This document shows, in pieces, positions 1-6,279 of a stretch of DNA of 11,253 bases; position 1 is the stretch's first letter; every line of letters starts with the position of its first letter. The notes under the pieces were generated by a model that was not told the origin of the DNA, ran no database searches, and was given only the letters and a program-made list of their open reading frames with translations. The position numbers and the translations under genes are program-made. Source of the stretch: Acidobacteriota bacterium (GTDB lineage Bacteria > Acidobacteriota > Terriglobia > Terriglobales > Acidobacteriaceae); assembly GCA_021851625.1 (NCBI GenBank), contig JAJZCX010000019.1, positions 1 to 11,253 of the forward strand. The letters run 5' to 3'.

Positions 1-267
1 ACAGACCTGACAGGTGTGTTTGCCCGGCGGACGCAGTTGAAAGAGGTGATAGAAGGTCGCCACGCCATAGGCCTGGCTCGGCGGCACGCGCAGCGAAGAG
101 GCAACGAAGCGAATCGCATCCTTGTCGAGAAATCCGAAGGATTGCTGCACCGTGTGCAGCGTCTCAATCAGCGCGTTGCGCGAGTAGCCATGCTTGCGCA
201 TCGTGCCCTGCACAATCCTCCAGCGCTTGTCCTCCGACGGCAACGGCGGACGGGCCATGTTGACCAT
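1..267 (-). CDS. hoxE: HoxE, NuoE-like diaphorase subunit of NAD-linked [NiFe] hydrogenase (partial, C-terminus off the left edge)
   Basis: HoxE is the small [2Fe-2S] thioredoxin-fold subunit of the HoxEFU diaphorase, which passes electrons between the HoxYH hydrogenase and NAD(H) in the cytoplasm. The first 89 residues are in the window. They read as a NuoE/HoxE N-terminal helical domain (DKRWRIVQGTM, then ALIETLHTVQQSFGFLD around residues 32-48) followed by the hallmark VPPSQAYGVATFYHLF (about 61-76) and HTCQVC (84-89), where the cluster-binding part begins and the window ends. The start at 267 was chosen because AAGGAGG (275-281) sits 7 bases upstream of it. The ATGs at 273 and 258 are in frame but 1 and 16 bases from that site, and an ATG at 327 would add 20 residues without a Shine-Dalgarno of its own. 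Divergent hyp genes favour HoxE over a complex I NuoE. The downstream hoxFUYH genes are expected but not seen. Confidence 0.88.
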   Translation of the reverse strand, partial: MVNMARPPLPSEDKRWRIVQGTMRKHGYSRNALIETLHTVQQSFGFLDKDAIRFVASSLRVPPSQAYGVATFYHLFQLRPPGKHTCQVC

Positions 268-274
268 CTCCATC

Positions 275-281
275 CCTCCTT
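275..281 (-). promoter_or_regulatory. Ribosome binding site of hoxE
   Basis: The minus strand reads AAGGAGG, a near-perfect Shine-Dalgarno. It is 7 bases before the ATG at 267, and this spacing decides the start among several in-frame ATGs. Confidence 0.7.
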
Positions 282-326
282 GCCTCGGATTCTCAGCGAT
301 CTCCACGACCCGCGATGTGTGTTCCA

Positions 327-374
327 TCACGCATCGCTAGCGCTAAAAACACGGTCGCGCGCCTCGGTCGTCAC
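327..374 (-). CDS. Possible 15-aa leader ORF upstream of hoxE
   Basis: A GTG at 374 lies 6 bases after a perfect AGGAGGT (381-387) and opens a short frame reading MTTEARDRVFSASDA. It stops at TGA 329-327, which overlaps an ATG (TGATG) that is in frame with hoxE. The ribosome-binding signal is as good as those of the real genes here, but there is no homologue I recognise and the peptide is too short for coding statistics. It may be a leader peptide that couples to or tunes hoxE translation, or the signal may be chance. Confidence 0.25.
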   Translation of the reverse strand: MTTEARDRVFSASDA

Positions 375-550
375 GATTGCACCTCCTGCTTCGCGTCATC
401 TTGCGCTGCCATAAATTCGTGACTCCAATCACAGACTGCCCTGCCCTCAACCACTACCGTGGGATCACGCTGGATGCAGTCCAGCCAAGCGTTCGCGCGC
501 TGCACAGCCTCATGCCCTGTATCGCGCGGCACGCAGTGGAGAATCCCCAT
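371..550 (-). CDS. Hypothetical small ORF (59 aa) between hoxE and hypC
   Basis: I do not recognise this frame. From an ATG at 550 it gives 59 residues, with a stretch around residues 15-40 (VQRANAWLDCIQRDPTVVVE) that reads like soluble protein, and it ends in a TGA overlapping the GTG of the 15-codon ORF. Its ATG is the mirror image of the hypC start (both share CATG at 548-551). There is no good Shine-Dalgarno, the plus-strand frame over the same DNA is also open, and it contains the palindromic sites listed separately. These points make it more likely intergenic DNA than a gene. Confidence 0.15.
   Translation of the reverse strand: MGILHCVPRDTGHEAVQRANAWLDCIQRDPTVVVEGRAVCDWSHEFMAAQDDAKQEVQS
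381..387 (-). promoter_or_regulatory. Strong orphan Shine-Dalgarno sequence
   Basis: The minus strand carries AGGAGGT, fully complementary to the anti-Shine-Dalgarno core, 107 bases before the main hoxE start and 6 bases before a GTG. No long gene begins there, so it either serves the 15-codon ORF or is incidental. It also implies that the hoxE transcript, if the site is functional, starts upstream of position 387. Confidence 0.35.
418..433. promoter_or_regulatory. CRP/FNR-type palindromic operator candidate
   Basis: The sequence is CGTGA, six bases, TCACA, which matches the classical TGTGA-N6-TCACA half-site arrangement at nine of ten positions. Its centre (425.5) is 123 bp from the hypC start and about 158 bp from the hoxE start. 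With the centre at -41.5 of a hypC promoter, the -10 hexamer would fall on 455-460, which reads TACCGT and keeps the most conserved T, A and T; this fits a class II activation geometry but is weak evidence. A regulator of the Crp/Fnr superfamily is the natural reader; which one cannot be told from the site. Confidence 0.4.
469..485. repeat. Inverted repeat GCTGGA-N5-TCCAGC upstream of hypC
   Basis: Perfect 6-bp arms surround a 5-base loop, 63 bases before the hypC start. As RNA it could form a small hairpin in the hypC leader; as DNA it is a symmetric protein-binding candidate. The same arms with the same spacing recur at 7264-7280. Confidence 0.4.
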
Positions 551-815
551 GTGCCTCGCCATTCCCGGTCGCATCCTGCGCATCGCTGAGGAAAACGGTC
601 AGCGCATGGCCCAAGTGGATTTTGGCGGCGTCACCCAACCGGTCTCGCTGCACCTGACGCCCCAAGCCGCCATCGGCGACTATGTGCTCGTGCATGTCGG
701 CTTCGCCATCAGCCGCATCGATGCCGAAGAAGCCGCACACACTTGGCGCACCTTGCAAGAAATGGATTTACTCGCCGAAGAACTTCCCAGCAGCATCGAA
801 GGAGCGCACCCATGA
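549..815 (+). CDS. hypC: [NiFe] hydrogenase maturation chaperone HypC
   Basis: HypC is a small cytoplasmic chaperone that works with HypD to assemble Fe(CN)2CO and then carries it to the hydrogenase large-subunit precursor. The 88-residue product starts MCLAIPGRIL; Cys2 after the initiator methionine is the essential residue. VDFGGV (23-28) and GDYVLVHVGFAIS (43-55) are family motifs, and the length is typical. An open frame extends upstream to 459, but the start at 549 is fixed by the MCLAIP signature and by a GGAGA (538-542) 6 bases upstream. Its stop overlaps the hypD start (ATGA). It opens the maturation operon, facing away from hoxE, so the target is probably the Hox hydrogenase. Confidence 0.96.
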   Translation: MCLAIPGRILRIAEENGQRMAQVDFGGVTQPVSLHLTPQAAIGDYVLVHVGFAISRIDAEEAAHTWRTLQEMDLLAEELPSSIEGAHP

Positions 816-1927
816 AGTACCTCGACGAATACCGCGATGGTGCTGTTGTGCGTGCATTGGCGCAACGCATCGTGCAGATTGTCACCCGCCCTTGGGTGCT
901 GATGGAAATCTGCGGCGGCCAGACGCATAGCATTCTGCGCTACGGCCTGCACGATCTGCTCCCCAAAGAAATTGAATTGGTGCATGGGCCGGGCTGCCCG
1001 GTCTGTGTCACGCCGGCGGGCATTCTCGACCGCGCCGTGGAACTCGCACTGCGCCCCGGCTTCACGCTGGTCACCTATGGCGACATGCTGCGCGTGCCCG
1101 GCTCCGTGATGGATTTGCAATCGGCCCGCGCACGCGGAGCCGATGTGCGCATGGTCTACTCGCCGCTCGACGCGCTGCGCATCGCGCGTGCCAACCCAGA
1201 CCGCACCGTCGTCTTTCTCGCCGTTGGCTTTGAGACCACCGCGCCGGCCAACGCCATGGCCATCTATCAAGCTGAGCGCGAAGGTCTGCGCAACTTCGCA
1301 CTGCTCGCCTCGCATGTGCTCGTGCTCCCAGCCATTCGGGCGCTCCTCACTTCGCCAGATTGCCGCGTGCAGGGCTTCATCGCGCCCGGCCACGTCTGCA
1401 CCGTTGTTGGCTGCGCAGACTACGAACAACTCGTCCGCGATTATCGCGTGCCCATCGTCGTCGGCGGCTTTGAGCCAGTCGATCTCATGCAGGCCATCCT
1501 GACGCTGGTCACCCTGCTTGAAGCCGGGCACGCCGGCTTTGCCAACGAATACACGCGCTCCGTCAGCGCTCGCGGCAATGTCGAAGCGCAGCGCGTCGTT
1601 GCCGAGGTCTTCACCATCGCCGACCAAACCTGGCGCGGCATGGGAGAAATCTGCGGCAGCGGCCTGTGCATCCGCGAACGCTATGCGCACTACGATGCCA
1701 GCCGCTTCTTTGACGCTGCGCTCACCGAACCTCCCGCACCCGCCGTCTGCATCAGCGCGCAGATCATGCAAGGGCTGCGCAAGCCCACCGACTGCGCGGC
1801 CTTTGGCACGGCCTGCAAACCGGAGTCGCCCATCGGCGCGCCCATGGTCTCTACGGAAGGCGCCTGCTCGGCCTACTATCGCTATCGCCGCAGCACCGCA
1901 CACGTGCCAACGGAGGTTGCGCAATGA
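812..1927 (+). CDS. hypD: [NiFe] hydrogenase maturation iron-sulfur protein HypD
   Basis: HypD is the [4Fe-4S] scaffold on which, together with HypC, the Fe(CN)2CO centre is built. The 371-residue protein shows all the usual blocks: EICGGQTH with Cys34, GPGCPVC with Cys62 and Cys65 (the thiol-redox and iron-handling cysteines, shifted by seven from the E. coli numbering), GFETTAP (139-145), GFIAPGHVCTVVG (188-200), EICGSGLCIR (279-288) and a C-terminal cysteine region with Cys328, Cys335 and Cys352 that should hold the cluster. AAGGAG (799-804) lies 7 bases before the ATG. The ATGA overlaps with hypC and hypE indicate translational coupling, which makes sense because HypC, HypD and HypE act as a complex. 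Confidence 0.97.
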   Translation: MKYLDEYRDGAVVRALAQRIVQIVTRPWVLMEICGGQTHSILRYGLHDLLPKEIELVHGPGCPVCVTPAGILDRAVELALRPGFTLVTYGDMLRVPGSVMDLQSARARGADVRMVYSPLDALRIARANPDRTVVFLAVGFETTAPANAMAIYQAEREGLRNFALLASHVLVLPAIRALLTSPDCRVQGFIAPGHVCTVVGCADYEQLVRDYRVPIVVGGFEPVDLMQAILTLVTLLEAGHAGFANEYTRSVSARGNVEAQRVVAEVFTIADQTWRGMGEICGSGLCIRERYAHYDASRFFDAALTEPPAPAVCISAQIMQGLRKPTDCAAFGTACKPESPIGAPMVSTEGACSAYYRYRRSTAHVPTEVAQ

Positions 1928-2964
1928 CCACACTCGCCTGCCCGCTTCCTCACGTGGAGACAGAGGCCGTTTGCATGGGGCATGGCAGCGGCGGTCGGCT
2001 CTCTGCGGAACTTTTTCGCTCCGTCTTTCAACCAGCCTTCGGCAATCCGATTCTCGACCAACTCGGCGATCAAGCGCTGCTGCACATCGACGGCGCGCAC
2101 TTGGCCTTCACCACGGACTCCTACGTTGTGCGTCCGCTCTTCTTCCGCGGCGGCAACATTGGCTCGCTCGCCGTGCATGGAACCATCAATGATCTTGCCG
2201 TCGGCGGCGCTACGCCTCTATACCTGAGCGCGGCCTTTATTTTGGAAGAAGGTCTGCCGCTCACAACCCTGCGCCAGGTCGTTGCCACCATGGAACACTG
2301 CGCAGCGCAAGCGGGCGTGCAGATCGTTACCGGCGACACCAAGGTCGTGGAAAAAGGAAGCTGCGACGGCCTCTTCATCAACACCGCTGGCATCGGCGTG
2401 GTTCCGAGTGGTGTGCGTCTTGCCCCGAATCAAGTGCGCCCCAACGATGCCGTTTTGCTCAGCGGCCCCATCGGCGACCACGGCATCGCCATCCTCGCCG
2501 AGCGTGAAGGTCTCTCCTTCGCATCTGAAGTTGCCAGTGACACCGCGCCGCTGCATACGCTCTGTGCAGATGTGCTTGCGACCGGTGCGGACATCCGCTG
2601 CATGCGTGACCCTACACGCGGCGGCGTAGCCAGCACCTGCAATGAAATTGCGCAATCTTCTCGCGTGGGCATTGTGCTCGAAGATGCGGCCATTCCCGTG
2701 CGCCCTGCCGTGCGCGGAGCCTGCGAACTCCTCGGCCTCGATCCGCTCTACATCGCCAATGAAGGCCGCATGGTTGTCTTTGTCGCCGCTGCGGATACGG
2801 ACCGCGTGCTCGCGGCCATGCGTGCGCATCCGCTGGGAGCAGAGGCCCGTCGCATCGGCACTGCGACAGAAAACAATCCCGGCCTCGTCACTATGCGCAC
2901 CGCTTTTGGAACCGAACGCATTGTAGATTTGCTCACCAGCGACCCGCTGCCAAGGATTTGCTGA
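1924..2964 (+). CDS. hypE: Carbamoyl dehydratase HypE (cyanide-ligand synthesis)
   Basis: HypE takes the carbamoyl group made by HypF onto its C-terminal cysteine, dehydrates it with ATP to a thiocyanate, and gives the cyanide to the HypCD-bound iron. The 346-residue protein is a PurM-like ATPase: HGSGG (20-24), TTDSYVV (63-69), GTINDLAVGGA (86-96), TGDTKVVEKG (136-145), GDHG (184-187), RDPTRGG (228-234) and ANEGRMV (278-284). It ends exactly in PRIC (343-346), so the acceptor cysteine is present. Length matches the family. GGAGG (1912-1916) is 7 bases before the ATG, which overlaps the hypD stop. Confidence 0.97.
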   Translation: MTTLACPLPHVETEAVCMGHGSGGRLSAELFRSVFQPAFGNPILDQLGDQALLHIDGAHLAFTTDSYVVRPLFFRGGNIGSLAVHGTINDLAVGGATPLYLSAAFILEEGLPLTTLRQVVATMEHCAAQAGVQIVTGDTKVVEKGSCDGLFINTAGIGVVPSGVRLAPNQVRPNDAVLLSGPIGDHGIAILAEREGLSFASEVASDTAPLHTLCADVLATGADIRCMRDPTRGGVASTCNEIAQSSRVGIVLEDAAIPVRPAVRGACELLGLDPLYIANEGRMVVFVAAADTDRVLAAMRAHPLGAEARRIGTATENNPGLVTMRTAFGTERIVDLLTSDPLPRIC

Positions 2965-2965
2965 T

Positions 2966-3310
2966 ATGCACGAGATCGACATTGCCGCCCAGATTCTCCG
3001 CGCTGGACAAGCCGAAGCGGAACGCTGTCCCGGCGCGCGCCTGTCTACCGTCAAGGTGCAGATCGGCGTGCTCGCTGGCGTGGATGTGCACGCGCTCCGC
3101 TTTGCTTGGGATGTGCTCTCGCAGCAGGAAAATACTATCCCGCCACGCTTGGAAATTGTCACCGTGCCGCGGCGCAATCTGTGCGAAGACTGCGGCGCAG
3201 AGTTCCCATCTGAGGCAACCGAGGCCGTTTGCCCCGTCTGCTCCAGTCGCAAATCCTTTCTGCTTGGCGGCGATGAACTGCAACTGGCCTGCGTGGAGGT
3301 GGAAGAATGA
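2966..3310 (+). CDS. hypA: Nickel metallochaperone HypA
   Basis: HypA delivers nickel to the hydrogenase large subunit together with the GTPase HypB. The 114-residue product begins MHE; His2 with the N-terminal amine forms the nickel site. Two CxxC pairs, Cys73/Cys76 and Cys89/Cys92, make the structural zinc site. Length is typical. The gene starts one base after the hypE stop, with AAGGA (2952-2956) inside the end of hypE, and its stop overlaps the hypB start (ATGA). The position between hypE and hypB fits a hydrogenase-dedicated HypA. Confidence 0.96.
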   Translation: MHEIDIAAQILRAGQAEAERCPGARLSTVKVQIGVLAGVDVHALRFAWDVLSQQENTIPPRLEIVTVPRRNLCEDCGAEFPSEATEAVCPVCSSRKSFLLGGDELQLACVEVEE

Positions 3311-3990
3311 GCACCGTCATTCCTGCGGAGAAAAAAGTTCTCAGCGAAAATCAACGCATCGCCAACGCATTGCGCGCTGGCTTTGAGCACAAGCATCAAC
3401 TCTGTCTGAACCTGATCAGCTCGCCCGGCTCCGGCAAAACCACGCTGCTCGAAACCACCCTCGCCCATCTACCGCAAAAAGATCGCGTGGCCGTGGTCAC
3501 CGGCGACCTGCAAACAGAAAATGACGCGCGCCGACTCGCGGTCTACGGATTTCCCGTGCAGCAAATTGTTACCGGCGGCGTCTGCCACCTGGACGGACGC
3601 ATGATTGAGCGCGCGCTGGCACTGTGGCCAGATGCAGCACTGGATCTGCTCTTCATTGAAAATGTCGGCAATCTTGTCTGCCCCTCCAGCTACGATCTGG
3701 GTGAGGCGGCCAAGATCGTGCTGCTCAGCGTGACCGAAGGCGAGGACAAGCCGCTCAAGTATCCCTCCATCTTCGCCAAGGCTGCGCTGCTCATCATTAC
3801 AAAAATTGACCTGCTGCCCTACGTCCCGCTCGACATGCACGCGATTGAGGCCAACGCGCGCCAAGTGAATCCGTCGATTGAGATCATCGGCCTCTCCTGC
3901 AAAACCGGCCAGGGCGTGGGCACGTGGCTGGATTGGCTGGCGCGCCGTCGCGCTGCCATGCTCGCGCAAACCAGCCGCGCAGAGGTGTAA
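3307..3990 (+). CDS. hypB: Nickel-insertion GTPase HypB
   Basis: HypB is a SIMIBI-class GTPase whose nucleotide-driven dimer hands nickel to HypA and the hydrogenase precursor. The 227-residue protein has the P-loop SSPGSGKTT (38-46), TGDLQTENDA (65-74), the metal-binding CH in GGVCHLDGR (Cys93, His94), ENVGNLVCP (118-126) with Cys125, and the guanine-specificity motif TKID (165-168). The N-terminus is short: it has neither a histidine-rich stretch nor the CxxCGC high-affinity nickel motif found in some HypB proteins, so it should be a delivery rather than a storage form. GGAGGT (3295-3300) lies 6 bases upstream of the ATG. The hypF start follows its stop with no gap. Confidence 0.97.
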   Translation: MSTVIPAEKKVLSENQRIANALRAGFEHKHQLCLNLISSPGSGKTTLLETTLAHLPQKDRVAVVTGDLQTENDARRLAVYGFPVQQIVTGGVCHLDGRMIERALALWPDAALDLLFIENVGNLVCPSSYDLGEAAKIVLLSVTEGEDKPLKYPSIFAKAALLIITKIDLLPYVPLDMHAIEANARQVNPSIEIIGLSCKTGQGVGTWLDWLARRRAAMLAQTSRAEV

Positions 3991-6279
3991 ATGCTCACGC
4001 GCCGCCGCATTCACGTGGAGGGCGTGGTGCAGGGCGTGGGCTTCCGCCCGCATGTTTATCGCATCGCCACACAGAACCAACTCACCGGCTGGATTTGCAA
4101 CACTGCGCGCGGCGTTACGTTGGAGGTGCAAGGCGTCAGCGAATCCGTCAGCGCGTTTCTGGATGGTCTGCGCCTGCAACCACCGCCGCTCGCTCGCATC
4201 ACCGCCGTGGCCAGCGAGGAAATTCCTTGTGCGCAGGAAATCGATTTCTGCATCGTGCAAAGCACTGCTGGCGGACACGCACATACTCTGATCGCGCCCG
4301 ATATCGCCACTTGTCCCGACTGCCTACGCGAACTCTTCGACCCACACGACCGCAGATTTGGCTATCCGTTTTTGAACTGCACCAATTGCGGACCGCGCTT
4401 CACCATTCTGCGCACCATTCCCTACGACCGTCCAAATACTTCGATGCAGCCCTTTCGCATGTGCGCAGCCTGCCAAGCGGAGTACGACGATCCCGCCAAT
4501 CGCCGCTTCCACGCCCAACCCAACGCCTGCTGGCAATGCGGGCCGCAACTGGCGCTGCTCGATGCCAACGGCAACGCTATCCCCGGCGACCCCATCCAGC
4601 AAACCATCGAGCATTTGCGTCAGGGAGCCATCGTCGCCATCAAAGGCCTCGGCGGTTTTCATCTTGCCGTCGATGCCACGCAGCCGCATGCCGTGGCACG
4701 CCTGCGCGAGCGAAAGCATCGCTGGGAAAAACCACTGGCCATTTTGGTCGCCGACATTGCCGCTGCGGAACGTTTGTGCAACATTTCTCCAGAGGAGCGA
4801 TCCTTGCTGGAATCGCCGCAGCGTCCAATCGTCTTGCTGCCGCGCAAATCCGACACTCCGATTGCGCCGCAGGTTGCACCCGGATCGCCAGAGTTGGGAA
4901 TTTTTCTGCCGTACACGCCGGTGCAACATCTGCTGTTGCATTCCGGCAACTTCCCTGCACTCGTCATGACCAGCGCCAATCGCAGCGAGGAACCCATCTG
5001 CATCGACAATGCAGAAGCTCTGTATCGACTGCGCTCCATCGCAGATTCTTTTCTCGTCCACAATCGAGAAATCCTTCTGCGCTGCGATGACTCCATCGTG
5101 CGCCGCGCGCAACAACACACGATGCCACTGCGCCGCGCACGGGGTTTCGTTCCCCTGCCCATCCCGTTGGGCCGGGATGTGCCTTCCGTACTCGCTGTGG
5201 GCGGTGAGCTGAAAAATACCATCTGTCTGACGCGCGGGCAGGAGGCATTTCTCAGTCAGCACATCGGCGATTTAGAAAATCTGGCAGCCTATGGATTTTT
5301 TGAAGAAACCATCGCGCATCTGCAAAACATTTTGGAAATCACGCCCCAGGCCATCGCCTGTGATTTGCACCCAGAGTATTTCTCCACGCGCTGGGCCATG
5401 CAGCAATCCTCTCTCCCTGTCTGCGCCGTGCAGCATCATCACGCGCACTTGGCCGCGTGCATGGCGGAGCATTCTCTGTCAGACGCAGCGCTCGGCATTG
5501 TGCTCGACGGCACGGGATATGGAACCGACGGCAACATCTGGGGCGGTGAAATCCTTCTTGCCCACGGCGCGAAGTTTGAACGCAAAGCACATCTCAACTA
5601 CGCGCCCATGCCCGGAGGCGCGCAGGCGATTCAAGAACCGTGGCGCATGGCCGCTGGATTTTTGTCGCTTTTGCCAGAGCCTCAATTTACTGAAGGCTTG
5701 GCGTGCCTGCAATCTTTGTACGGCGTCAACACGGGTGCGATGCGCCACATGATTGATCTGCACCTGCGCTCGCCACTCACCTCCGGCTGCGGACGGCTCT
5801 TTGATGCCGTTGCTGCATTGATCGGCTTGCGCAGTACCGTTCGCTTTGAAGCGCAAGCAGCCATCGAACTCGAAGCGCTCTGCGCGCGGAGTACAGACAC
5901 GAACGCGTATCCGTTCGAAATTCTTGCGGGCGAGCCGCTGCAAATTTCTACGGTGCCATTGTTCGATGCACTGCTCACCGACCTGCACAAGCATAGCGCT
6001 TCCGCCGTCATCAGTCGCCGATTTCATCTGGGTCTCGCGCGTGCATTGGCGGATGCAACCGCATCGATCGCACAGGCGGCGGGCAATCCGCCCATCTGCC
6101 TGACCGGCGGCTGCTTCCAAAATGTATTTCTTGCTCATGCACTCGAAAAGGAACTGCGGGAACGCGGCCTGCGCGTCTACACACACTGCTTGGTTCCCGC
6201 AGGGGACGGTGGCCTCAGTCTGGGACAGGCTTGGATTGCTGCGCAGGAAATCGCATCTAAAACAGAGGGGAATCCTTGA
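3991..6279 (+). CDS. hypF: Carbamoyltransferase HypF
   Basis: HypF converts carbamoyl phosphate to carbamoyl-adenylate and transfers the carbamoyl group to HypE, supplying the carbon and nitrogen of the cyanide ligands. The 762-residue protein is full length and in canonical order: acylphosphatase domain (about 5-90, GVVQGVGFRPHVYR at 11-24), two zinc fingers (Cys108, 111, 130, 133 and Cys158, 161, 180, 183), a YrdC-like domain (about 200-385, with KGLGGFHLAVDA at 218 and VMTSANRSEEP at 325), and a Kae1-like domain with HHHAH (482-486), VLDGTGYGTDG (504-514), CLTGGCFQN (703-711) and PAGDGGLSLGQ (736-746). The ATG directly follows the hypB TAA with AGAGGTG just upstream. Its stop overlaps the TTG start of the nickel permease. 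Confidence 0.97.
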   Translation: MLTRRRIHVEGVVQGVGFRPHVYRIATQNQLTGWICNTARGVTLEVQGVSESVSAFLDGLRLQPPPLARITAVASEEIPCAQEIDFCIVQSTAGGHAHTLIAPDIATCPDCLRELFDPHDRRFGYPFLNCTNCGPRFTILRTIPYDRPNTSMQPFRMCAACQAEYDDPANRRFHAQPNACWQCGPQLALLDANGNAIPGDPIQQTIEHLRQGAIVAIKGLGGFHLAVDATQPHAVARLRERKHRWEKPLAILVADIAAAERLCNISPEERSLLESPQRPIVLLPRKSDTPIAPQVAPGSPELGIFLPYTPVQHLLLHSGNFPALVMTSANRSEEPICIDNAEALYRLRSIADSFLVHNREILLRCDDSIVRRAQQHTMPLRRARGFVPLPIPLGRDVPSVLAVGGELKNTICLTRGQEAFLSQHIGDLENLAAYGFFEETIAHLQNILEITPQAIACDLHPEYFSTRWAMQQSSLPVCAVQHHHAHLAACMAEHSLSDAALGIVLDGTGYGTDGNIWGGEILLAHGAKFERKAHLNYAPMPGGAQAIQEPWRMAAGFLSLLPEPQFTEGLACLQSLYGVNTGAMRHMIDLHLRSPLTSGCGRLFDAVAALIGLRSTVRFEAQAAIELEALCARSTDTNAYPFEILAGEPLQISTVPLFDALLTDLHKHSASAVISRRFHLGLARALADATASIAQAAGNPPICLTGGCFQNVFLAHALEKELRERGLRVYTHCLVPAGDGGLSLGQAWIAAQEIASKTEGNP
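6265..6270 (+). promoter_or_regulatory. Ribosome binding site for the nickel permease TTG start
   Basis: GAGGGG ends 5 bases before a TTG at 6276 that overlaps the hypF stop (TTGA). This pairing supports the TTG rather than the next in-frame ATG at 6324, which has no Shine-Dalgarno. Confidence 0.6.

Larger units (their letters stand above)
268..548. other. Divergent intergenic region between hoxE and hypC
   Basis: These 281 bases separate two divergently transcribed units and should hold the promoters of both the hox structural genes and the hyp operon. What can be seen: the hoxE ribosome binding site (275-281), two interleaved short palindromes CGCTAGCG and TAGCGCTA (335-345), a strong minus-strand Shine-Dalgarno (381-387) before a 15-codon ORF, a CRP/FNR-type palindrome (418-433), and an inverted repeat (469-485). 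No clear sigma-70 -35/-10 pair and no sigma-54 GG-N10-GC element stood out on either strand. Confidence 0.75.

Noticed and set aside
335..345. Interleaved palindromes CGCTAGCG and TAGCGCTA near hoxE
   Set aside because: They are too short and too close to random expectation in GC-rich DNA to call an operator.
16..414. 132-codon plus-strand frame at the left edge
   Set aside because: It lies opposite hoxE, whose translation matches the HoxE family along its whole visible length.
268..548. Nickel-responsive NikR operator or metal riboswitch
   Set aside because: No GTATGA-N16-TCATAC arrangement and no riboswitch-like conserved stems were found.
680..1933. 417-codon open frame on the minus strand opposite hypC and hypD
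   Set aside because: The plus strand encodes full, motif-complete HypC and HypD; the antisense frame is open because of GC-rich codon structure and gives a low-complexity His/Arg/Gly/Ala-rich product.
2218..3468. 416-codon minus-strand frame opposite hypE, hypA and hypB
   Set aside because: Antisense shadow of three well-supported genes; no recognisable domains and compositionally odd.
3924..5090. 388-codon plus-strand frame inside hypB and hypF
   Set aside because: An out-of-frame shadow, very rich in Arg, Ser, His and Ala; hypF in the correct frame is complete and conserved.
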